A DNA stretch of 64,000 nt, taken from positions 38,792 to 102,791 of the forward strand of contig NZ_OMKA01000017.1 in NCBI RefSeq assembly GCF_900299525.1, written 5' to 3'. Origin of the DNA: Aquimarina sp. Aq78 (lineage in GTDB: Bacteria > Bacteroidota > Bacteroidia > Flavobacteriales > Flavobacteriaceae). Below are positions 35,328-45,100 of this stretch, piece by piece. Made by a program: the position numbers and the translations under genes. The notes below the pieces were generated by a model that ran no database searches, was not told the origin of the DNA, and saw only the letters and a program-made list of their open reading frames with translations. Each line of letters starts with the position of its first letter. Position 1 is the stretch's first letter.

Positions 35328-36574
35328 TCGTATTCTCTTTTAAATTCTTTAATCTCTTTTAAAAAAAGTGTCTCTCTGTTCAACGTTTTTCTGGCTTGAG
35401 AAATAAAATCCGTATCCAGTTTTACATTGCGTGTACCAAATTTTACTGCATTGCTACCTACCAGTAAATTTTCATATTCATCCATTTTTAGTTCGTACCT
35501 TTTATCAAATTGTTCTTTAATCTTGAATTTTTGTATACTTTCCTGACTTTTTTCACCTACTATACCGCTAAAAAACTCAGAACAACAACCCGACCCATAA
35601 GAAAAACATCCAACTCTTTGTGGTGCGTCAAAACTGCCATTCTCAATCGTACTAGCGAGTGACATCATGGCTGTCGCTCCCATAATATTGCCAATACGCT
35701 GACAGTAGACCAACCCAGGAACTACTCGGTTCTCAAAATCCATTTCTATGTCCTTAGGTTTTGCTTTCACTGCTTTGCGCATTAAATTACGATGTGCTCC
35801 TTTGACCATTCCTCCAAAAGGAGTATGAAAGGCCAGGTAGCTAAAAGTCTTGGCATAATTTGCCTCGGGAACACGTTTTTGATATTCGTAAAAAGAATTC
35901 TCACAACAGTCTAAATAAGAGAGTAATGACAAGTCAGAATCTCCGGCTTCGCCATCTGTAGTAGGTCTACAAGTATCCATCACCTGATAACCATAATATC
36001 CATTAGCGCCAATATCTACCTGAAACACATAAGGTTTCTCACTAACCAGCATAGCAACCGCTCCGGCTCCTCCGCTAGGTTCTGCAAATGACCACTCCAT
36101 AGTGAGTGCATCCCCACCTTCTTCTATCATAAAACGAGATACATCTGTCGCAATTACCAGAGCTTTTGCCCCAGGTGAAGTTTGAGACAAGATAAAATTG
36201 ATTGCCATTTGAAAACCGGCCACCCCAGAATAGCATGCATTTTTTAACTCAAACAAGCGACAATTGCGGTTCAATCCCAAAATTTCATGAAAATAAGTAC
36301 TCATTGATTTCCCAAAATCAAAGGACGATTCTGTACATGAGATTACCAGCTCGATACGATCTTTTTCTTCTGGGCTAAGAGCATCTATGAGAGGCTTAGC
36401 AGCATTTACTCCAAAAGTGACTGGATCCTCATAGGGTAATGCCACCGTCTTCTCTTTCATAAGAAGATTTTTAAAACGAGATGTATCTAATTTACGATAT
36501 TCTGCAAGTTTTTCTACATCCAAAAATGTTGTGCCTCCGAAGACATTCATTGCTTCAATTCCTGCTATACGCAT
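35315..36574 (-). CDS. pksG: HMG-CoA synthase-like enzyme for beta-branching (PksG type)
   Basis: The start at the ATG 36572-36574 gives MRIAGIEAMNVFGGTTFLDV, the usual family N-terminus; a longer frame adds 23 unsupported residues. The roughly 419-residue enzyme has Glu82 (VISCTESSFDFGKS), nucleophile Cys114 (ELKNACYSGVAGF) and the His region YLAFHTPFGG. It adds acetyl from the donor ACP to a beta-keto group on the synthase. Together with ECH1, the Ser-type KS and the donor ACP it forms most of an HMGS cassette. Confidence 0.94.
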   Translation of the reverse strand: MRIAGIEAMNVFGGTTFLDVEKLAEYRKLDTSRFKNLLMKEKTVALPYEDPVTFGVNAAKPLIDALSPEEKDRIELVISCTESSFDFGKSMSTYFHEILGLNRNCRLFELKNACYSGVAGFQMAINFILSQTSPGAKALVIATDVSRFMIEEGGDALTMEWSFAEPSGGAGAVAMLVSEKPYVFQVDIGANGYYGYQVMDTCRPTTDGEAGDSDLSLLSYLDCCENSFYEYQKRVPEANYAKTFSYLAFHTPFGGMVKGAHRNLMRKAVKAKPKDIEMDFENRVVPGLVYCQRIGNIMGATAMMSLASTIENGSFDAPQRVGCFSYGSGCCSEFFSGIVGEKSQESIQKFKIKEQFDKRYELKMDEYENLLVGSNAVKFGTRNVKLDTDFISQARKTLNRETLFLKEIKEFKREYEWIS

Positions 36575-37030
36575 ATATTTTTCTATTATTAAATGATTAA
36601 AAATTAAGTTTTTGTGTGATTGGCATACGATTTTTTCTAGCATACCAGATTAAGCTACATTACCTGTATCTTAGTTTTTTAATTATAATGTATCGTTGAT
36701 GATATTTGATTTACGATAGGCCATCTCGAAGGCTTCGTTTAATCAATAGAACGTTGAAATTCAATTACCAATGTCAATTACCAAGTAGTCACTCAAGATC
36801 ATTTATCTTTCTTGATATCTATCTTAAATGCTGGCTTACTGACACAAAAGATCTGCCATGAATAAGGCTATCAGGATATGTAAACAAAATCCTACCTCAG
36901 CATATCTAATAAAATTCTTGTAAATAAAAATTTAAGTTCTAGGAATTCTCCAAAACCAGATTATGTTTTGGAGTAAGGGTATTATTTTTTATTCATGAGT
37001 ATTAACATATGTTGCAACCCTTTTTAGCAA
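36575..37030. other. Non-coding stretch upstream of the pksG-type gene
   Basis: No gene is seen in these 456 bp. The stretch probably holds the promoter of the pksG-pksH unit, but no good TAnnTTTG box was found on the minus strand. A 9-bp hairpin (ctccaaaac / gttttggag, 36948-36973) lies 58 bp past the stop of the desulfurase-like gene; it has no T-run and is a weak terminator candidate. Confidence 0.5.
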
Positions 37031-39025
37031 CTAAGCATAAACTCTTTTAACTGCTGCCTGAGAGAAATCATCCAGCTGTTTCTGGAAATCAGCTTCTGCT
37101 TTGGAGTTTGCCTTTTTTTGCGCCCCACTAGGTTTTTCTTTGATTTGTTGAATTAGTTTATGTAACACCTCAATTAAGATGTCTACATCTTCTTCTGTAT
37201 TTTCTATTCCAAGACTGACTCTAACAACTCCCGGTAATTGGGTCTTTGGAGCTACAGTTAGAACAACACGTTGTACTTGCTCGAGTACAGGGCTAATACC
37301 TGTTATTTTCTTAACCAGTAAATGAGCGCAATGACAACCGTATCTTACACCGATACCTCCTTTTCGGAACATCTCTTCTGCTAGTTTGTTATGCAAAATT
37401 CCTTTTGTCTCAAAAACAATAACTCCTATCCTATCATCAAATTTAGGGGACTTTGGATCATTTACCCCGAAAACAGTCAGTCCAGGTATTTTTGACATTC
37501 CATCTAATATTCGTTTAGTCAATACTTGTTCTTCTTTATGAACCACATCCATACCGATGCGTTGTAAAAGTACAAGTGCTTTACCCAATGACGCAATTCC
37601 TCCTATGTTTTCTTCTCCAGATAATTGGATACGTTTCTTCTCATTCAGGTTATGATTGAGTAATCCTTTTTTAACCACCAATACTCCGGTACCAAATGGG
37701 GCATAGATTTTATGAGCAGAAAAAGCCATATAATCGATCCCATCTTTTTCTATCTCAACCTTAAGGTGAGCAACTACCTGGGCACCGTCTATCAGAAGTT
37801 TTGCACCATATTTATGAACAATTGAGCTTACTTCCTTGATATTATGACATGACCCTAAAACGTTAGAAGCACCACTCAGAGCAACAACTTTAATACGTTT
37901 CTTTGCGTACTTATACTCTAGATTATATTCTCGTAGGTTTTTTTCCAGTTCTACTAAATCTATAAAACCTTCTTCATTCACTCCTAACCTGATCAGAGAG
38001 TTTTGGGAAATCATGCGCCAAGGTAAATCATTAGAGGAATGCTCCAGCAGGGAGATCAGTACTACTGGATCAATATTATTTTCGGGATTATTGATCAGGT
38101 TTTCTGATACAAGATTGATAGATTCGGTAGTATTTTTGGTAAAAATAATATCATAGTTTTCAAGAGGTGCTCCTAGGATTTCACTACAAATAGTTTTTAC
38201 TTCTTGCACTACTTCTTGTCTTCTTTTCTCTGGCAAACGTAATGCTTCACGAAACGTGTTCCAAATTGGGGTAAATGTAGGTGTACTGGCACTATTATCC
38301 AGGTTTACGAATTGTCTTTCACCTTCCATGGTTGGTACAATTAAACCTCGTCCTATTAAGGTTTGTTTAAGTTTCTTCATGAGTTCCAGTCCGGAGTATT
38401 TCTCTAACTCATCCTTATATATCAACTCATTTACGCTAAGATCCTTTTGAGATAATTTCTTAAAGATATCTTTTCCATATTGCTTCATTAAGAGAAGTGC
38501 CTTACTAAATGCAATAACATTAACAATGGCCGGAGTACCTGCTTCAAATTTGTCTGGTCCGTTATTCCAGATTATCCATTCTGCCGCAACAAGTCTGGCC
38601 GTTCCTCCACCACACTCGGATGGGGTGCCTTTAGGTAATGCTTTTTTCCCGACAACAACTGCGGTTATACCCAACGGCAAACCAATCTCTAGACTTGTCA
38701 AAAATTGATAGCTTCCAGACTTAAGTTGTGATGTTAAACTATTTGTTCTTTTGGAGGAGCAAAAAATGACAATGTATCTATCTTTGTTAAGCCCCATATA
38801 TTCCAACACAATATCTCTGGCATGCTCATATAGATGAGAAGATACCATCGAATTGTGTCCACTCCCACGATGTACGTTGGAATAAGTTTCTAGTGCTGCA
38901 TGCACTCCACGTTCCAGCTCAGCAAATGCTGTTTCTGATTCATTACCTTTTAGCGCGCCATTTTCTTGTTGTTTGAGCTGGCTAACGTTTGATGATCCAT
39001 GCTCATTATACATAGTTGTTTCCAT
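37031..39025 (-). CDS. SufS-like cysteine desulfurase fused to a truncated desulfurase-like N-terminal half
   Basis: This 664-residue class V aminotransferase-fold protein is unusually long. Residues from about 240 on form a full SufS-like domain: FVNLDNSASTPTF, DGAQVVAHL, the PLP lysine in FSAHKIYAPFGTG (near 438) and the cysteine loop GVRYGCHCAHLL (near 563). Residues about 30-215 look like pieces of the same fold with the centre missing: an N-terminal part (ELERGVHAALETYSNVHRGS) runs into a late part (VVGKKALPKGTPSECGGG, KFEAGTPAIVNVIAFSKALL), without the PLP lysine. The C-terminal 40 residues are Lys/Gln-rich. The likely reaction is sulfur release from cysteine to a persulfide acceptor; the N-terminal half may be regulatory. 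It lies inside the polyketide cluster, near a second desulfurase. Confidence 0.85.
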   Translation of the reverse strand: METTMYNEHGSSNVSQLKQQENGALKGNESETAFAELERGVHAALETYSNVHRGSGHNSMVSSHLYEHARDIVLEYMGLNKDRYIVIFCSSKRTNSLTSQLKSGSYQFLTSLEIGLPLGITAVVVGKKALPKGTPSECGGGTARLVAAEWIIWNNGPDKFEAGTPAIVNVIAFSKALLLMKQYGKDIFKKLSQKDLSVNELIYKDELEKYSGLELMKKLKQTLIGRGLIVPTMEGERQFVNLDNSASTPTFTPIWNTFREALRLPEKRRQEVVQEVKTICSEILGAPLENYDIIFTKNTTESINLVSENLINNPENNIDPVVLISLLEHSSNDLPWRMISQNSLIRLGVNEEGFIDLVELEKNLREYNLEYKYAKKRIKVVALSGASNVLGSCHNIKEVSSIVHKYGAKLLIDGAQVVAHLKVEIEKDGIDYMAFSAHKIYAPFGTGVLVVKKGLLNHNLNEKKRIQLSGEENIGGIASLGKALVLLQRIGMDVVHKEEQVLTKRILDGMSKIPGLTVFGVNDPKSPKFDDRIGVIVFETKGILHNKLAEEMFRKGGIGVRYGCHCAHLLVKKITGISPVLEQVQRVVLTVAPKTQLPGVVRVSLGIENTEEDVDILIEVLHKLIQQIKEKPSGAQKKANSKAEADFQKQLDDFSQAAVKRVYA

Positions 39026-39093
39026 TTGAATCTCGTTTTATTTAATTTTTAATCTATTTTTATTTTTGAATAATTTTCTTAACACTAAACATC

Positions 39094-39714
39094 CTAATTT
39101 TTTCTTACTGCAATAAAATGTTGACGCCCTCTGCGGTGCAAACATTCGGTTTCAAAAATTTCAAATCCCGTATCCTTTATTGAGTTTTCTAATTCTGAAA
39201 CAGTATATGTTTTCAGTTTCGGAATTAATCCGATTTTACTGACAAGCGATAGTGCAATTCCCACAAAAGATCTTTTTCCCAAACAAGGTGTTACAGAAAT
39301 AAATACTCCTCCTGGTTTTAACAATTCATGAATCCTTTCCAAAGCTTTGGGTAAATCTTCTAATAAATGAAGCATATAGACTGCTAGTATCATATCAAAG
39401 TTTCCTGACTTATAGTTCATATCGAATATTGTGGTATGTGAATAATCTACATTTTGAATCTGTAATTCATTGGCTTTGTCCTGGGCAATCCGGATCATTT
39501 CAGACGATATATCAATACCGTAAACCTTATCAACATTACTAGCGATTTCATTAGCTAATATTCCTGTGGCACATCCATAATCCAGAACATTATCCTCTTT
39601 TTTGAGATATCCCTTGATTTTTTGAAGAATTTTAATTCGCACCTCTCTATCTTTCATTTCTTCCTTATCGTACCCATTCGCACTTTTATCCCAAAATTTT
39701 TCGGATTTATACAT
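39094..39714 (-). CDS. Class I SAM-dependent methyltransferase
   Basis: The 206-residue protein has the SAM motif I VLDYGCATGILANEIA (about 43-58), the acidic end of strand 2 VYGIDISSEMI, then FDMILAVYMLHLLEDLPKAL and LLKPGGVFISVTPC. The substrate is unknown. It stands between two cysteine desulfurase-type genes, 68 bp and 162 bp away, so methylation of a thiol or of the polyketide (O, C or S) is possible. Confidence 0.88.
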   Translation of the reverse strand: MYKSEKFWDKSANGYDKEEMKDREVRIKILQKIKGYLKKEDNVLDYGCATGILANEIASNVDKVYGIDISSEMIRIAQDKANELQIQNVDYSHTTIFDMNYKSGNFDMILAVYMLHLLEDLPKALERIHELLKPGGVFISVTPCLGKRSFVGIALSLVSKIGLIPKLKTYTVSELENSIKDTGFEIFETECLHRRGRQHFIAVRKN

Positions 39715-39876
39715 TTTTATACATTTAAATTTTAGTAATCATTTATCCCCAAATTAGTTATAAAATTGAGAATGAGTGCAAACACTTCGCTATAGCACTA
39801 AAGATTTAATCATTTCTTCACATTAAATAATTGCTTAAAATTTTTAATGCTTTTTTTACCTGAGTGACATCTTCAC

Positions 39877-41094
39877 CTATTTATAATTCAAGCCTGGTCT
39901 ATTGATCTTTACAGATGAATTTGATTTTTCGCATTTTATTTCTTCAATATATTCTTTCATCACCTTTAAAGCGTACCTGATATGTTGGTGTTTTGTCTTC
40001 GATCCAAAGCTGATCCGGATAGATTCCTGTGCTGCCTCATCTGTTAATCCTATTGCTTTTAAAACATGGGAGGGTTTATTAGATGATGCACTACACGCAG
40101 AGCCAGAAGAAACAGCAATTCCCTTATAATCCAGTGATTTCATTAAGTCACCACTGCCAATACCTGGAAAGGTTAAATTAATGGTATTTGTCAAACAGTT
40201 ATCTATTGGAGAATTAATAATGATATCACTTTTTATCGCTTTCAATTCATTAATGAATATTTTTTTAAGAGGCTCATTTTTTATTGAAAGAGATACAAGT
40301 TTATTTACATGCCTGCAAGCTTCTCCAAAACCTGCGATATTATGAATGGATTCTGTACCTGCTCGCATTCCTTCTTCTTGATGTCCTCCATGAATATAAG
40401 GTTCCAGAGGACAGCTGATTTTGGCATACCAGGCACCTATCCCCTTAGGACCATAGAGTTTATGAGCAGAAAATGTAGCATAATCGACTCCTAATTCCTT
40501 CACGTTTATAGGGATTTTGCCTAATGCCTGCACACAATCAGAAAAAACCAGAGCACCTTTAGCCTTGGCCATTTCAGATATTTTTTTAATATCCTGAATC
40601 GTTCCTATTTCATTATTTGCCAACATACAACAAACCATAGAAGTTCGATCATCTATCATTGCTTCAAGCTCTTTAAGCAATACACGTCCAGAACTATCTA
40701 CAGGACAATATTGAACATCTATATTTTTGGTCTTTAAATACTCTAGTGTTTGAATCACCGAAGGATGCTCAATTGGTGTAGATATTATTTTGTTTTTATC
40801 TGGATAGAAATGATTACTTATTGTTTTCAATAACGCATTATTGGACTCGGTTGCACAACTAGAAAAATACACTTCATGTGAATGAGCTCCGATCGCGGCA
40901 GCAACTTGTTCACGAGCTTTTTCAATAATTTGTGCAGACATTCTCCCTTTAGAATACCCTGATGAGGGGTTTCCCCAATAAGATTTCAATACCCGGTTCA
41001 TTACGCTTCTTACAGATGGTGCAATATGAGTCGTTGCGTTATGATCGAAATAAACATTTCGCTTGTTCAATATTTGTTTTAGCATGGCAATCAT
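39877..41094 (-). CDS. Cysteine desulfurase, NifS/IscS type
   Basis: The 405-residue PLP enzyme has the start VYFDHNATTHIAPSVRSVM, the HP motif region SSCATESNNALLKT, FSDCVQALGKIP, the PLP lysine in FSAHKLYGPKGIG and the flexible Cys loop SSGSACSASSNKPSHVL. It would mobilise sulfur from cysteine as an enzyme persulfide. A housekeeping Fe-S role is possible, but no IscU, IscA or SUF genes are near; its neighbours are a methyltransferase and a C_GCAxxG_C_C protein within a polyketide cluster. Its stop is about 160 bp before the methyltransferase start. Confidence 0.93.
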   Translation of the reverse strand: MIAMLKQILNKRNVYFDHNATTHIAPSVRSVMNRVLKSYWGNPSSGYSKGRMSAQIIEKAREQVAAAIGAHSHEVYFSSCATESNNALLKTISNHFYPDKNKIISTPIEHPSVIQTLEYLKTKNIDVQYCPVDSSGRVLLKELEAMIDDRTSMVCCMLANNEIGTIQDIKKISEMAKAKGALVFSDCVQALGKIPINVKELGVDYATFSAHKLYGPKGIGAWYAKISCPLEPYIHGGHQEEGMRAGTESIHNIAGFGEACRHVNKLVSLSIKNEPLKKIFINELKAIKSDIIINSPIDNCLTNTINLTFPGIGSGDLMKSLDYKGIAVSSGSACSASSNKPSHVLKAIGLTDEAAQESIRISFGSKTKHQHIRYALKVMKEYIEEIKCEKSNSSVKINRPGLNYK

Positions 41095-41103
41095 ATTTTT
41101 AAA

Positions 41104-41925
41104 TTATAGTGCAGCAAGTGCATCGATGATCTTCTTACAACCTCCATTCTTAATATATTCGGAGTGATCATCTATATCCTTAAATTCTTTGTTTGTAATT
41201 TTACTGCATAATACTTCAGAGTCTGTTTGAACATAAAACGCTCTCAGCATCTTTTTGGTCTCCAGGCTATCAAATGACGATGGTGATTTACCAGGATTCT
41301 TTTTTATCCAATCCACCATTTTATACCAAATCGCAGCACTTAGCGCTCCGCATTCTTTTCCGCTTAAACCAAGCCCTCCGGCATATCCAGCTACCATAAG
41401 CATTTCTTCTTCTGTAGCTCCCATTTTTCTAACCACCTCAGATGCACAACTTACCGATCCCGGACAGAAACTTACAGATTCATCCGATAAGCCTTCATCT
41501 GCTGATTTAATTGCTTCGGGAGCCCATCTTCCTGCCAGCTTCATACAACCAAATGCTTTTCCCGTAAATAATACTTTTAGCGGAGCTAATTTACCAGTAA
41601 GATCCATATCTGTAATATCACGGCAACTTATCGTATTTGTTCTTTTTTTAAAGGATTCCATCAGATGTTGTGTAGCTGTTATAGCCATTGCTATTGCTTC
41701 TCCTGTGTCTTCATTTCTTCGGTATGATTCTGCTCCGGCAGCCAAAACGGCTCCTCCGATCATTCCGCATTGGTATCCTCTATTCAATAGTCCTCCTGCA
41801 AAAGGAGATGCCGCAATCTCTGCTATTTCATTCGGAACACCATACTCGCTATTTAACAGAGAACAAAATGCTGTACCACAAGTTCCTCTGGATAATACTT
41901 TTAAACCTTCTTTAATAGCCTTCAT
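41104..41925 (-). CDS. C_GCAxxG_C_C-type redox protein, internally duplicated
   Basis: The 273-residue protein shows two copies of the C_GCAxxG_C_C pattern. The first has GTCGTAFCSLLNSEYG, GGLLNRGYQCGMIGGAVLA and ISCRDIT; the second has VSFCPGSVSCASEVVRKMG, GGLGLSGKECGALSAAIWY, VLCSKIT and GGCKKIIDALA. The family is thought to be redox-active and metal-binding, but its chemistry is not established. No signal peptide. It is 9 bp upstream of the NifS-type gene and probably co-transcribed, so it may accept or guide sulfur from the desulfurase (inference). Confidence 0.85.
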   Translation of the reverse strand: MKAIKEGLKVLSRGTCGTAFCSLLNSEYGVPNEIAEIAASPFAGGLLNRGYQCGMIGGAVLAAGAESYRRNEDTGEAIAMAITATQHLMESFKKRTNTISCRDITDMDLTGKLAPLKVLFTGKAFGCMKLAGRWAPEAIKSADEGLSDESVSFCPGSVSCASEVVRKMGATEEEMLMVAGYAGGLGLSGKECGALSAAIWYKMVDWIKKNPGKSPSSFDSLETKKMLRAFYVQTDSEVLCSKITNKEFKDIDDHSEYIKNGGCKKIIDALAAL

Positions 41926-42014
41926 AATGGAAATTTTAGTGAGTTTTTAATTATATATAGTTCATAACCCATTTCTCTTGTTAGAAAGATTGAATTATGT
42001 TTATTAAAAGAAAC

Positions 42015-42044
42015 CCTTTGTGTGACTAGGGTACCTTTTGTGTG
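42015..42044. repeat. Short direct repeat in the gap between the giant synthase and the C_GCAxxG gene
   Basis: CCTTTGTGTG (42015-42024) and CCTTTTGTGTG (42034-42044) repeat with a 19-bp period, about two helical turns. They lie 90-120 bp before the C_GCAxxG gene start and may be regulator half-sites. Nothing else is apparent in the 183-bp gap. Confidence 0.3.
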
Positions 42045-42108
42045 TTTCTTATTACAACAGTTTTATGATTTTGAAATATGATTTTGTTGAATTCACAACC
42101 CATCCATA

Positions 42109-45100
42109 TTATGAGCTTACTTCGAAAGCCATACTATTAGATTCTATAACTTGATCGGTATGTAGATTATCCTGATCAGTATCAACCTTATTAAATGCTC
42201 TTACATAAAAGTTTTTAATCCTAACTAAAACATCTCCTGCTTCATTGATAATTTTTATATTGAATTTTTTGATACTTGCTGGAGACCGAACTTCTTCCTC
42301 TACGTGTTCCACATAAGCATAACAGGTATGAGGTAATGAGCGAAAAATTTCTATTTCATCGATAGCAAATGGTACATGTGGAGTTGCTGATTCCATCTGT
42401 CCAATCAATCCAGCAACAGTTTGTAAAGCGCCATCGACAATACAAGGATGAAGAATGAATCGATCAGAATCGATTAATAAATGATCTGTTAATTTCAACC
42501 TAGATAAAGCAAAGGATTCATTGATATAAAATTCCTGAATAGTTTTAAATGCTAAGCCATAATTAAAACCTACCTGGTTAAAGATATTATAGTAGTATGA
42601 GCCATTCTGAGGCTCAGAACACTGTTCCTTAAGCTTTTGTATTGAAATATTTTCAGTATCTGCTGAATGTTTATTACCGTTTTGAAAAAACAACTTCCCT
42701 TCAGAATGAATTATTTGTTCATTTTCATCATCAAGTGAAGTAATTTTAAATTCAGTACCAATACCATTAGGTTTTAATGATGTATTAATAAACTGTGAGC
42801 CTTTCTTAAAACTTAATGGGTGAGCCCACACAATATCCTTAATCTTACTAACCTTTTGTTCTCCTGCGAGGTTTCCTGAAATATTTGCAATTTCAATAAA
42901 CCCTGAACCTGGAAAGATTTTCTCTTTATTAACCTTATGATCCGATGCATAAAACTCTCTATCAGATAACCATGAACTAAAACGAACTTCTCTTAATGTA
43001 GATGAATTATATGAAATTAAAGGATGTAGTTGAGCACCTATGGGTTTGGTTACCGTTCTCTTTTCTTCAATTACTCGATCTGATACCCAATACCTTTCTT
43101 TGGCAAAAGGATAAGTAGGCAGTGATATCCTATTGGGCTTATCCCGAGTATATAACCTTTCCCAATCCATTTCAACTCCGGTAACCCATAATTGCGCGAG
43201 TTTACCCAGATCACCTGCCTCAAAAAGAGAACGAAGTTCTTCTTCGTTATTGAGTATTTTCTTTCTTCCTCGTTTAGGATTTGGCTTACCTCTAAAAATA
43301 TGATCAGACTCGTTTTGTTGTTCCCAATCTTTCAATCGAATTATGAGTTCTTCTCTATTTGAAGCAACAATCGCCAATCTTTCTGACATCACTTCCCGAC
43401 CAACTTGTAAGGTAAAAGATAGATCTGCAAGGTTCACTTGTTTTTCTTTTTCTATATAATTGAGTAGCCGATTCGAATATTCCTTAAGACGTTCATCATT
43501 TTTTGCAGAAAATATTATAAGATGTGGCCCTTCTTTCGAGTGTACCTCTTCAGCTTTTACATTCCTATATTCCTCTAGTATTAAACATGCATTCACTCCT
43601 CCTGCTCCAAACGAGTTTATAAGTGCTCTACGAGGATTCCCCGAGGGAGATTCCCATGAAGTCAATTGATGTTGGAGATAAAATGGTGATTCTTTGAAAT
43701 TAATATTTGGATTTATTTCATCAGAATTAATTGTAGGCACTAACTGTTGATATTTCATTTGCAAAAGTACTTTTGCTACTCCTGCAATTCCTGCTGCTGA
43801 CTCAGGGTGCCCAATATTGGATTTGACTGATCCAATAGCGGTAACTTGTTTTTTTACAGTTTGTTTTTGAAATGCATTAGTTAAAGCCACAATTTCAAGG
43901 CTATCTCCCAGCTGTGTACCTGTGCCATGCCCTTCTATATAACTTATGGTTTCGGGATGGATTTGAGCCTTTTGAAGGGTATGCTCTATCAAATTTGCCT
44001 GGGCATTAGGATTTGGAGCAGAATATCCATTCGACCTGCCACTATGATCAAACGCACTCCCTGCCAGTACACCATATATATGATCACCATCCTCAATGGC
44101 TTTACTGAGTGGTTTTAGCAGAACCGATCCTACTCCTTCACCAGGAACAAAACCATCATCTCCTTTACCGTAACTATGGCATTTTCCTCCCAGGGATATC
44201 ATTCGATTCTTACATAATGAATGATATTTAGATGGATGCAAATATAAGTTTACACCGCCAGCAACAGCGACCTGACATTCCTGTTTTTTTAGACTTTCAC
44301 ATGCAAGGTGTATCGCCACTGAAGAAGATGAACAAGCTGTATCAACAGGCATACTAGGTCCGTTAAAATCAAATAAGTAGGATATACGGTTAGCAATCGA
44401 CCAGGGGTGGGCACTAGGAACTGTATTTCCTTTACTCCATTCTTCAGATGCCAACAGGTTATAGGTATTTGTTGTAACGCCTACAAAAACTCCTACATTA
44501 GCACTTTTGGCCTTAGGATATCGTTTTTTCAGACTATCTTTTGTATACCCTGCATCTTCTATGGTAGCCCAAACAGATTGTAAAAAAAGTCGCTCTTGCG
44601 GATCCATTATCCTGGCTTCTTCCGGAGTGATATTGAAAAAATGAGGGTCAAACTTGTCAACATCACTTATAAAACCTCCCCACTTGCCATAAATTTTTCC
44701 TTCTGCCGCTTTCTCTGGATCTCCATCATAAAATTCTTCAAAATCCCATCGACTTTTAGGTACTAAGTCCGTTAAATCTTTTCCTTGTTTCAGACTTTCC
44801 CAATATGAATCCAAATTTTCAGATTGAGGGTAGCTTCCATGCACTCCAATAATGGCAATCGATTCTGAATCCTGATAAGTAGTTGGTTCATCAATTGCAT
44901 CCTTTATTTGCTGTTTGCTTTCTCTTACAGGTTCTCTTTGGATTTCTGTTTCATACTGTGGTTTAATCTGATTACTTGATAAGTTTATCAAACCTTCTAT
45001 ATTTAGGAATTGGATTAACGTCTCCTGTTCTTCCTGAATCAGATATGCAGCCAATTCTCCTATAGTAGAATATTCATAAAATAAAGTTTTTGGCAAATCT

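Noticed and set aside
36948..36973. Hairpin ctccaaaac / gttttggag after the fused desulfurase gene.
   Set aside because: The stem is short and no T-run follows on either strand, so it was not listed as a terminator.
41255..41950. A 231-residue open frame on the plus strand.
   Set aside because: It is antisense to the C_GCAxxG_C_C gene, whose cysteine pattern is clearly protein-coding; the frame shows no domain or signal.
26078..42108. Possible mobile element or integration boundary around the tRNA-Cys genes.
   Set aside because: No integrase, transposase or duplicated tRNA 3' end forming an attachment site was seen; the second tRNA is a full gene rather than a fragment.
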